64,000 bases of DNA from Pedobacter heparinus DSM 2366. GTDB lineage: Bacteria > Bacteroidota > Bacteroidia > Sphingobacteriales > Sphingobacteriaceae. A program made the translations under genes and the position numbers. The notes beneath the pieces were generated by a model, which was given only the letters and a program-made list of their open reading frames with translations, had not been told where the DNA came from and did no database searches. This document shows, piece by piece, positions 52,605 through 60,445 of this stretch (position 1 is the first letter of the stretch; the number at the start of each line of letters is the position of its first letter). The stretch covers positions 4,588,001-4,652,000 of the forward strand of contig NC_013061.1 of NCBI RefSeq assembly GCF_000023825.1, read 5' to 3'.

Positions 52605-53867
52605 TCAGGCGCCCATTGCACGATATCGCATCAAGGCTTCCAGATAATAATAATCCGCATAGGAAACCGGGACATCCACTTCTATATTTCCTGGTACACC
52701 TCCTGAAGAATGCATCAGAATAAAACCGCCATTGGCTCCGGCAGCAGAACGGTATTGTGCAGAAGACAGGGACTTCAGCATGGTTTCGGCAATCGTCAAA
52801 TATTTTTGTGCTGTTGCAGCATCCACATAAGCGGCCAGTTCTATCAGCGCCGAAGAAACGATAGCTGCAGCAGAAGCATCCCTGGGTATTTCCCGATATT
52901 TAGCCGGATCATATTTCCATGGCGGGATAAACCCAGGCTGGTTGACATTAAAATCCCAGTAAGGAATCTTGTCTTTGGGCAGGTTGGGATGGTTGATGAA
53001 ATGCGCAGCCATCTTTTGTGCTGCTTCAAGGTATTTTTTCACCCTCGTTTCCCGGTATACCATGGTAAATCCATATATGGCCCAGGCCTGTCCTCTTGCC
53101 CAGGTTGAATTGTCAGAAAATCCCTGCATAGTCTCTTTACTTTTAACCGCACCTGTTTCCTCATCATAGTCTACTACATGATAACTGCTGTAATCAGGTC
53201 TGAAATGGTTTTTAAGCGTCGTTTCTGTATGTTTAATGGCAATATCTTTATAAGAGGGGTCGCCGGTAACTTTTGAAGCAAAAAACAAAAGCTCAAGGTT
53301 CATCATGTTATCAATGATCACCGGGAAATTCAGCATTCTTTTCCCATCCAGGGACTTGATCTTGTTCCATGATTTGATACAGCCCGTTTTTGGATAAAAC
53401 CTGGAGACGAGGGATTTGGCAGATTGGACGAGTATATCTTTGTAACGGGTGCTGTCGAGCAATCTGTAAGCATTTCCAAAACTACAGTACATCATAAAGC
53501 CAAGATCATGGTTGGCTGTTACATATTGTATCTTTTCCAGGTCCTTTAGCCTTATTTCTGCATCTTTTAACAAAACGCTGTCGCGCGAATATTCGTAGAG
53601 GTACATCAGTGAACCCGGATAAAAGCCACTGATCCAGGAATAAGGGCTTGCCGTAGCCAGCTTCCCGTTTTCGAAAGTGCGTGGCAACTGCCCCTGCGGT
53701 AATTGCCGCATCATGGTTTTATATTGGGCCACAGATTGCGCCAGAACCTGGTCTGCCAGCTTTAACATCTCTTTTTCAGGCTTAAGGCGCTTCATCTGCC
53801 CATGACTGTAATTTACCCCTATCAGGAGAAAGAAAAATAAGAGCGGAAGGTTTTTAAATCGTCCCAT
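52605..53867 (-). CDS. GH88 unsaturated glucuronyl hydrolase, copy 2
   Basis: 420 residues with signal peptide (about 1-23). It keeps both active-site aspartates: ANHDLGFMMYCSFGNA (Asp 121) and FPVIIDNMMNLELLF (Asp 186). It is clearly a paralogue of the 48.6-49.8 kb gene, with an insertion near 310 (PGFIPPWKYDPAKYREIPRD) that may change the substrate pocket. It lies 45 bases upstream of the GH2 gene and 6 bases after the DUF5107-TPR gene. Two GH88 copies in one operon suggest two different unsaturated products. Confidence 0.93.
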   Translation of the reverse strand: MGRFKNLPLLFFFLLIGVNYSHGQMKRLKPEKEMLKLADQVLAQSVAQYKTMMRQLPQGQLPRTFENGKLATASPYSWISGFYPGSLMYLYEYSRDSVLLKDAEIRLKDLEKIQYVTANHDLGFMMYCSFGNAYRLLDSTRYKDILVQSAKSLVSRFYPKTGCIKSWNKIKSLDGKRMLNFPVIIDNMMNLELLFFASKVTGDPSYKDIAIKHTETTLKNHFRPDYSSYHVVDYDEETGAVKSKETMQGFSDNSTWARGQAWAIYGFTMVYRETRVKKYLEAAQKMAAHFINHPNLPKDKIPYWDFNVNQPGFIPPWKYDPAKYREIPRDASAAAIVSSALIELAAYVDAATAQKYLTIAETMLKSLSSAQYRSAAGANGGFILMHSSGGVPGNIEVDVPVSYADYYYLEALMRYRAMGA

Positions 53868-53873
53868 TTCCTT

Positions 53874-56800
53874 TTAAATTAACGCGGGTTCATCTTTATA
53901 GCCTGCAGCCCGCAGGTGTACGCTTGCACCAAAGTGCATAGCATCATTTTTTAAAGCAAGTTCAAATTCCTTTTTGGCATTGCTCAGCTCCTTCAGGCCC
54001 AATAAACCTAAACCGATCAGGTAATGACAGTGCGTCTTGTTCCGTATATCCAGGTTATCTTCGAAAATAAGGAGATCAGGCAGTGATACCGCAAAATAAT
54101 CTATTTTAACAACATCATTTAAGTGTGCCCTTCCATAGCTGATCAGGTTTTCAAAGATCATTTTTGCCTTTTCGGGTGCATTGAGCCTCATCCAGGCCAA
54201 CCCCTGGTAAAAAATTTTGTCGGGTTGCTGATCATTATAAAACATAGCCGCTGATGGTTCTGACAGGCCCTTTACGGCAATATGATAGTGTTCGCGGGCA
54301 ATATCTTTTTGTCCTAACCCATCGTATGCACAACCCAGCCAGTAAAAAATATCGTTTTCCTGTATACCGTAAAGCTTACCTTCGCCCAGGTTATGCGGAT
54401 ATTCCCGTACCATCTGTAATTTGTCAACAGCCAGCTGATATTCCTGATCCTGTATGTGTTGCTTGGCCATCTCTGTCAGGCTGTAGAGGTACTGGCCCGA
54501 AACCTTACCCTCTCCGCCTTCCCAAGGGTGAAACTGCCGGGACATGATCATTGCATAGGCTTTTTCGTACCTACCTGTAAAATTATATAAAGCAATCTGT
54601 TCAAGGTAAACGTCGTCTCTTAATGCTACCAGAGCAGGATGTGCTTCAAGTAAATTCAGACGTTCACTTGCCGGGGTATTCAATCTTTTATACAGCTGAT
54701 CAAGCTCCATAAAAATACGGGCATCTGTCTGATCAAGTGTAAAAGCCTTTTGAAAACATTCCAGGGCTTTACCGGCATCATTTCTTTTGTTAAAATAGGC
54801 AATCCCCAAATTGCGCCAGGTTGCCGGAAAAGTATCCTCTCTCTCTATGGAAGATTCCCACATCTTAATGGCCTCATCGTATTGTCGTTTATCATACCAT
54901 AAATTACCAAGGTAATAAGGTGCTTTGCCATCATTTTCATTCCTGCTCATTGCCGAACGCAACACGGCTACATCTTCTATCCGGTTGGGGAAACAATAAT
55001 CAGAATTGGCCAGGGCCGCTTTCTTAAAAAGTGATAAAGCCTTTTGCTCCTGGCCCATTTGTACATTAAACCAGCCCAGGTAATAAAATACCATCGGATA
55101 GGTATCGGTATCACTTTGGTCCAATGCAAAACTCATCATTTCTATGGCTTCACTGTATTGGTTTGCCGCAGCGTAGTCAAGCGCGTAGGTAATATAGCTG
55201 TGCACATTTTGTCTGGACAATCTAAACAGTACATTTAATGCCTTTAAAGCCTTTTCTTCCTGCCCTTTACCCTTATATATTTTAGACTGTTCAAAATAGA
55301 TGTTCAGGTTAAAAAGATCACGTTCTATAGCAGTCTCAGCAGCTATGGCAGCTTCATCCAGCCGGTCCATTTTTCTGAGCACCATCACTTTTAAGGCCCG
55401 GGCCTTATTGTTCCTTGCATTACGGTCTATCGACCATTCAATGTGCTGCAGGGCCTGTTCAAAATCACCACGGGCGGCATCGATCAATGCCAGTGAAAAA
55501 TAGGCACTATCCTGCCATGCATTGTTCCATGCCGATTTATAAAAGTGATCGTAAGCTTCATCGTATTTGCCCTGAAGCTTTAAACAAAGCCCCAGATTGT
55601 AGTAAGGTTCTCCGTCATAAGGATTGGGGTTACGTGAAACCAGGGTCTCAACAGCTTTGCGCAGATAAGGTTCACTTTTATTTAACTGTCCCCTTCTCAA
55701 ATACCATTTTCCCATCGCATTGTTCACCCGCACATCCTTATCATCGCGGCGTAAGGCCTCTTCATAATAATCAACAGGATTATAAGTGGCATGCCGGTAT
55801 TGTTCCAGGTGCAGTCCTGTAAGAAAAAGCTGTTCGTTATTTTCTACTTCCTGTGGTGGCAGCGCTGCTTTTGCAGGCTCAGGAATTTCATTTTTCTGAT
55901 CGGCAGCCGGTTCGTACTTCAGCAGGATTTTTCCTGAGGCATTTGTGATCACCAGCAAAATATCGGTTTCCTCCAGTTGGGTTGGGAGGGCAATTTCTTT
56001 TTCAAATGTACTTTCCGGGCTGACATCAAATACCACTGAATAAACCACTTCACCTTTAACAGACAAGCTAACCTTATTTTCACGCTGTACAGATGTTGCA
56101 AAAATTTGCAGCCTGGCTTTTTTCCCGGTCCGGGTTAAATTGAGTAAAATATCCTTATTGGCATTCTTTACCACCCCAAGTTCGCGGTAAGGCATAAAAT
56201 ATTGTACAAAAGATTTTTCTTCATAAGGCATCAGCCAGGAGAAATCGGGCTGGTTATCGGTATAAACACCGGTCATCAGCTCTATGTAGGGCCCGTCCTC
56301 ATCAGTAAGGTTCCTGTCCCAGGCTTTCCCAAAGTCACTATTGCCCCAGGTCCACTGTTTTTTACCCGGCGAGATGTGGTGGCTGGCCACATGTAACAGC
56401 CCTGCTTCGGTATCATTTTCATAACCACCCACAAAATCATAATCGGAACGGATGGCCATATAAGAAGTAGGTACCGGAATATTCCTGTATCTGGAGATAT
56501 CTGTTCCGGGGGCGTAATCAACTTTATAATAAGTACCCGTTGCTATTGGAAAGGTAGAAACGTCACGTTTACCATGGTCAAAAACAGCGTTTACATCAGG
56601 CGGAAAAACCGACTGATAATCGTCGTTTACCTTTACCGCAGGGTTTGCCCACCATAAAAATGTTTGCGGCAGACTGGTCCGGTTATACAGTTTCCCTTTA
56701 ATTTCGAGGTAGGCTTTATCAGGATGTAGGGTAAAACCTGCCATCCCCTTGGTAAGGAACATTTTCTCTACCTCATTAACCCATACCGTTTTACTTCCAT

Positions 56801-57224
56801 CCGCATTTTCTTCAATGGCATAATCAACAGGCTCAAATGTACTCGGACGATGATGTTGAGGCCAGTTAAACTCTATTCCGCCCGATATCCAGGGCCCGCA
56901 AAGACCAACAAGTGCAGGTTTGATCACTTGGTTATAATAAATAAAATGACGCTGCTTTATCTTATCATAGGCCATATGTACCCTTCCACCTAATTCAGGA
57001 AGGATCATGATTTTCAGGTATTTATTTTCCAGGTAGAGGGCAGTATAACTTTTATCTTCTTTGTCATCATAGATTTTTTCGATCACCGGGTTTGGATAAA
57101 CAACACCACTGCTGCCCTGATAAATCCGCTTTTCAAAAAACATTGGATTTTTTTCCGGCTTACCCGTTGGATATGTAGGGATACTGACCTGTTCTTCCCA
57201 AACATTTACAAATAATTCGCTCAT
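53874..57224 (-). CDS. DUF5107 domain plus TPR protein, cytosolic, function unknown
   Basis: About 1,116 residues. The start is ATG at 57224; the frame continues to a TTG at 57230, which I do not use. No signal peptide or membrane helix, so cytosolic, unlike its secreted neighbours. Residues about 15-350 match the DUF5107 pattern (EKRIYQGSSGVVYPNPVIEK, ILPELGGRVHMAYDK, GGIEFNWPQHHRPST), which resembles the beta-sandwich of aldose-1-epimerases. From about 490 to the end run many TPR repeats (YYEEALRRDDKDVRVNNAMG, GEPYYNLGLCLKLQGKYDEA). In an operon with GH88, GH2 and a sugar importer it may act on imported oligosaccharides. No catalytic residue can be named. Confidence 0.8.
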   Translation of the reverse strand: MSELFVNVWEEQVSIPTYPTGKPEKNPMFFEKRIYQGSSGVVYPNPVIEKIYDDKEDKSYTALYLENKYLKIMILPELGGRVHMAYDKIKQRHFIYYNQVIKPALVGLCGPWISGGIEFNWPQHHRPSTFEPVDYAIEENADGSKTVWVNEVEKMFLTKGMAGFTLHPDKAYLEIKGKLYNRTSLPQTFLWWANPAVKVNDDYQSVFPPDVNAVFDHGKRDVSTFPIATGTYYKVDYAPGTDISRYRNIPVPTSYMAIRSDYDFVGGYENDTEAGLLHVASHHISPGKKQWTWGNSDFGKAWDRNLTDEDGPYIELMTGVYTDNQPDFSWLMPYEEKSFVQYFMPYRELGVVKNANKDILLNLTRTGKKARLQIFATSVQRENKVSLSVKGEVVYSVVFDVSPESTFEKEIALPTQLEETDILLVITNASGKILLKYEPAADQKNEIPEPAKAALPPQEVENNEQLFLTGLHLEQYRHATYNPVDYYEEALRRDDKDVRVNNAMGKWYLRRGQLNKSEPYLRKAVETLVSRNPNPYDGEPYYNLGLCLKLQGKYDEAYDHFYKSAWNNAWQDSAYFSLALIDAARGDFEQALQHIEWSIDRNARNNKARALKVMVLRKMDRLDEAAIAAETAIERDLFNLNIYFEQSKIYKGKGQEEKALKALNVLFRLSRQNVHSYITYALDYAAANQYSEAIEMMSFALDQSDTDTYPMVFYYLGWFNVQMGQEQKALSLFKKAALANSDYCFPNRIEDVAVLRSAMSRNENDGKAPYYLGNLWYDKRQYDEAIKMWESSIEREDTFPATWRNLGIAYFNKRNDAGKALECFQKAFTLDQTDARIFMELDQLYKRLNTPASERLNLLEAHPALVALRDDVYLEQIALYNFTGRYEKAYAMIMSRQFHPWEGGEGKVSGQYLYSLTEMAKQHIQDQEYQLAVDKLQMVREYPHNLGEGKLYGIQENDIFYWLGCAYDGLGQKDIAREHYHIAVKGLSEPSAAMFYNDQQPDKIFYQGLAWMRLNAPEKAKMIFENLISYGRAHLNDVVKIDYFAVSLPDLLIFEDNLDIRNKTHCHYLIGLGLLGLKELSNAKKEFELALKNDAMHFGASVHLRAAGYKDEPALI

Positions 57225-57266
57225 ATACAATTCTTATACTAAATAGATGATTTTTTGATGTTCCTG

Positions 57267-58619
57267 TTAATGTCTGACCAAATCCTGCTCCAGTTCTTCA
57301 AGTGTCCTTCCTTTGGTTTCACGCACCTTGGATTTCACAAACAGGAAGCCAAGCAGGCAAATTCCGGCATACAGGTAAAAAGGGCCATAGGTACCCAGTT
57401 TTTCTGCAAGGATGGGGAATGTAAATACCAGGATAAAATAGGCCCCCCAAAGGGATACAATCGCAATTGAAGAGGCTACACCCCTGATTTTATTTGGAAA
57501 GATCTCTGAAATGAGCACCCAGGTAACCGGTGCAAGTGAGGTGGCATACATGGCTATTGCCAACAATACAAATACAGAAACGATACCCGCTGCAGCATGG
57601 CTTTGAAGTAAAAATGCCAGGATAATATATACTACAGACAGGCCCAGGGAACCGATCAGCATCAATGGCCTGCGGCCCAGCTTGTCAACCTGCCACATGG
57701 CAACAAGGGTAAAAACAAGATTTACAATGCCAATGGCAACCGTTTCAAACAACTGGCGGTCCAGACTGGCACCCACCGACTCAAATATGGTTGAGGTATA
57801 ATTAAATACGACATTGATGCCACACAATTGCTGGAATACAGCCAGCGTGATGCCCACAATTACTGCCGGACGCACACCCTTTGCCAATACAGCTCTATAA
57901 GATTGTTTTTCTCCCCCTCTAAGGGAAAGCTCAATGTCGTTATAGATGTTCTGTGCATAGGCTGAACTGCCGATCTTGTTCAATACTGCCTTCGCTTTTT
58001 CCAAACGGCCTTCTTTAATTAACCACCTCGGACTTTCAGGAAGCCACACCACGCCCAGTAAAAAAAGGAGAGAAGGCACTGCCCCCAGGCCAAACATCCA
58101 TCGCCAGGCTTCCGGGCCATTGTCTGAAAGTGTATAATTGACCAGGTTAGTGATCAATATGCCAATAACAATGGTAAGCTGGTTAATGGCCACATTCCGG
58201 CCGCGGATACTGGCGGGAGAAACTTCCGCAATATACATAGGGCTTAACATTGAGGCCATACCTACCCCAACTCCTGCCGCAAAGCGCATCATTACAAAAA
58301 TACTGAGCCCGGAAGAAAAGGCCATTCCCAGGGAAGAAAGGGCAAAAATGAGTGCCGCCAGCATCAGGCCCGGTTTACGGCCATAACGGTCGCTTAAATT
58401 GCCTGCCATCAGACAGCCAACAATACAACCCAACGCAAGTGAACCGGTAAGAAAACCTTCCCACCAGGCATTAAGCGCAAACTCTACACGTAAAAAAGGA
58501 AGTGCACCCGATATAACGGCAAAGTCGAAACCGAACAGGTATCCGCCAAGTGCCGAGATAAATGATATGCAAAGAATATAACTGTTTTTGAAAGTCACCG
58601 GTTGCTGGCTCGTGCTCAT
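57267..58619 (-). CDS. Sugar-porter family MFS transporter
   Basis: About 450 residues from ATG at 58619; an earlier in-frame ATG at 58664 overlaps the promoter element. Twelve helices, with sugar-porter signatures: GYLFGFDFAVISGALPFLR, GNLSDRYGRKPG, MYIAEVSPASIRGRNVAINQL, the mid-loop WLPESPRWLIKEGRLEKAKAVL, QQLCGINVVFNYTSTIFESVG and DKLGRRPLMLIG, then SEIFPNKIRG. It imports a monosaccharide with protons. In this cluster it would bring in the released sugar, here without any SusCD partner. It leads the minus-strand operon. Confidence 0.93.
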   Translation of the reverse strand: MSTSQQPVTFKNSYILCISFISALGGYLFGFDFAVISGALPFLRVEFALNAWWEGFLTGSLALGCIVGCLMAGNLSDRYGRKPGLMLAALIFALSSLGMAFSSGLSIFVMMRFAAGVGVGMASMLSPMYIAEVSPASIRGRNVAINQLTIVIGILITNLVNYTLSDNGPEAWRWMFGLGAVPSLLFLLGVVWLPESPRWLIKEGRLEKAKAVLNKIGSSAYAQNIYNDIELSLRGGEKQSYRAVLAKGVRPAVIVGITLAVFQQLCGINVVFNYTSTIFESVGASLDRQLFETVAIGIVNLVFTLVAMWQVDKLGRRPLMLIGSLGLSVVYIILAFLLQSHAAAGIVSVFVLLAIAMYATSLAPVTWVLISEIFPNKIRGVASSIAIVSLWGAYFILVFTFPILAEKLGTYGPFYLYAGICLLGFLFVKSKVRETKGRTLEELEQDLVRH

Positions 58620-58661
58620 GTTGATATTTGGTTGTTGGTTGTAGCTGGTTAATCTATAATT

Positions 58662-58669
58662 CAAAACTA
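58662..58669 (-). promoter_or_regulatory. -7 promoter element of the transporter-led operon
   Basis: TAGTTTTG on the minus strand matches TAnnTTTG. No TTG lies at the best -33 distance, which would suit activation by the divergent AraC protein. It overlaps the upstream ATG at 58664, so the real start is 58619. Confidence 0.45.
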
Positions 58670-58796
58670 AGATACCTATATAGCAATTGAAATGGGCAAT
58701 TCACCGAAAAAGATAGATTTTGTTACACTCCATAAAATTTAAAATTCCGCCTCTATAAGCGTTTAAATCAAAAATTTATTATAATTTTAACAAGTA

Positions 58797-59693
58797 ATGG
58801 ACAATCTTATGAATGTAAGAAAAATCAAGGAGGGCTTCCTCGGGCAGCAGATGATCGTGCTTCCGCCTGATACCAAGAAAGTGGTTACAAAAAATCCACT
58901 TATCCGTGGATTGTACCTTACCGCTATCGGGTATTATCCAAAGGCAATCCATCACGACCGCGAACGGAAGACAGGTAGTCAGCAGTATATATTTTTATAT
59001 TGTACAGAAGGCAGGGGTTATGTCGAGATTTTGAAACAACGGTTTGAGCTGGTGCCAAATACTTACATTATCATTCCCAAAAATATTGCCCATCATTATT
59101 GCACCAGTGAATCCGACCCCTGGACAATTTATTGGATCCATTTTACGGGGGAACATGCAGATCAGCTTTATTCCAGGTACGCAAAAGATACAGCACCAGA
59201 AGTACAGACCATAGCTTATGATGAACAAAGGACTGAACAGTTTAACCTGATGCTTTCCCTTCTTGAAAATAATTACAGCACAAGAAACATAGAATTAACG
59301 AATATAAAGTTGCTCCAGTTCTTATCTTCTTTTATTTACCACGAAGAAATGTATCCTTCTCATTATTCTGTAGATCAGGTTAGCATTTCTATAAAATTCA
59401 TGAAAGAAAACCTGACAAAATGTTATGCGATACAGGAACTCGCTGCACATTCCAATTATTCGGTTTCCCATTATTCCGATCTGTTCAAGAAAAAGACAGG
59501 CTGTTCTCCTATGCAGTATTTTAACCAGCTGAAGATCCAGAAATCCTGTCAGTACCTGTATTTCACCGATATGAACATCAAAGAGATCTGTGTAAAGATC
59601 GGTTTTGACGATCCCTATTATTTTTCCAGGATGTTCAAAAAACTGATGGGCTCTTCTCCGGCCAATTACAGGAATATTTATAAAAAGAAATAG
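58797..59693 (+). CDS. AraC-family regulator of the carbohydrate cluster
   Basis: 298 residues. A cupin sensor (YIFLYCTEGRGYVEILKQRFELVPNTYIIIPKNIAHHY, about 60-100) is followed by a C-terminal double HTH (YAIQELAAHSNYSVSHYSDLFKKKTGCSPMQYFNQLKIQKSCQYL and KEICVKIGFDDPYYFSRMFKKLMGSSPANYR). Its position between the transporter-led operon and the SGNH-GH2-GH30 group points to control of both by a released sugar. This is inference from gene order. An alternative start is the ATG at 58809. It converges with the SGNH gene, 9 bases between stops. Confidence 0.9.
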   Translation: MDNLMNVRKIKEGFLGQQMIVLPPDTKKVVTKNPLIRGLYLTAIGYYPKAIHHDRERKTGSQQYIFLYCTEGRGYVEILKQRFELVPNTYIIIPKNIAHHYCTSESDPWTIYWIHFTGEHADQLYSRYAKDTAPEVQTIAYDEQRTEQFNLMLSLLENNYSTRNIELTNIKLLQFLSSFIYHEEMYPSHYSVDQVSISIKFMKENLTKCYAIQELAAHSNYSVSHYSDLFKKKTGCSPMQYFNQLKIQKSCQYLYFTDMNIKEICVKIGFDDPYYFSRMFKKLMGSSPANYRNIYKKK

Positions 59694-59702
59694 CTTAAAG
59701 AA

Positions 59703-60422
59703 TTATTTGAAATAACAGAACAACTCATCAGCGATGATCTGATGTCCTTTTTTATTAGGATGGTTACTTTGAGCCATATAATCTTTTAAGTTCTGCCCAT
59801 TTTTTGCCAGTGCTTTAAATTCCCCAAAACTATCGGACAGGCCGATATGGTATTTTTTTGCCAGTGTAATGAGCTGCTCTGTGTGCTGCTGCAAAGGGTT
59901 ATCTTCCTGAAGTATATTGGTGCTGATATCTGGAGAGGGTGTAAGCAATATGACCTTTATACCCTTACTCAAAGCCGCCCTGATCATTCTTTCCGTGGCA
60001 ATTTTCGACCTTTCCAGACCGATCCCCCTGTCGTTTAATGCGTAATCAATAAACAATACATCCGGTCTGTGAACAAGCACCTCATTTTTCAACCGTTTTT
60101 GCCCCTGTTCGGAGTTTTCGCCACCAATGGAAGTCGTGATCACATTGATGACCGCAAAAGGATACTTTTGTTTTAATTTAGCCAGTAAGGCATGCGGATA
60201 GGCATCCAGGGTGTTGACATCAGGGGTTGCAAAATAACCGGTAGGTACGGAATGTCCGTGAAATACCAGGTTGATGGTATGGTTTTCAGGCCATTTTTTT
60301 TCCAGTTCAGCTTTCAGTGCCGAAAGGTAGGTATCAGGAGCTGCGATTTGCTGTGCAGCTGCATGCTGAACGAAAAAACCAGTTAAGAAAAATAAAAAGA
60401 CAAATAAATGGGGTCTGTTCAT
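59703..60422 (-). CDS. Secreted SGNH/GDSL-like hydrolase
   Basis: 239 residues with signal peptide (about 1-23). Block I is altered, NLVFHGHSVPTGY (Ser about 58) instead of GDS; block III is FIDYALNDRG, and the catalytic Asp/His are in SNHPNKKGHQIIADEL near the end. It may be an acetyl- or feruloyl-type esterase that clears ester groups from the polymer attacked by its neighbours; the substrate is not visible. It is 23 bases after the second GH2 gene. Confidence 0.82.
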   Translation of the reverse strand: MNRPHLFVFLFFLTGFFVQHAAAQQIAAPDTYLSALKAELEKKWPENHTINLVFHGHSVPTGYFATPDVNTLDAYPHALLAKLKQKYPFAVINVITTSIGGENSEQGQKRLKNEVLVHRPDVLFIDYALNDRGIGLERSKIATERMIRAALSKGIKVILLTPSPDISTNILQEDNPLQQHTEQLITLAKKYHIGLSDSFGEFKALAKNGQNLKDYMAQSNHPNKKGHQIIADELFCYFK

Positions 60423-60445
60423 AAAATTACAGTTATTGCTTTCCC

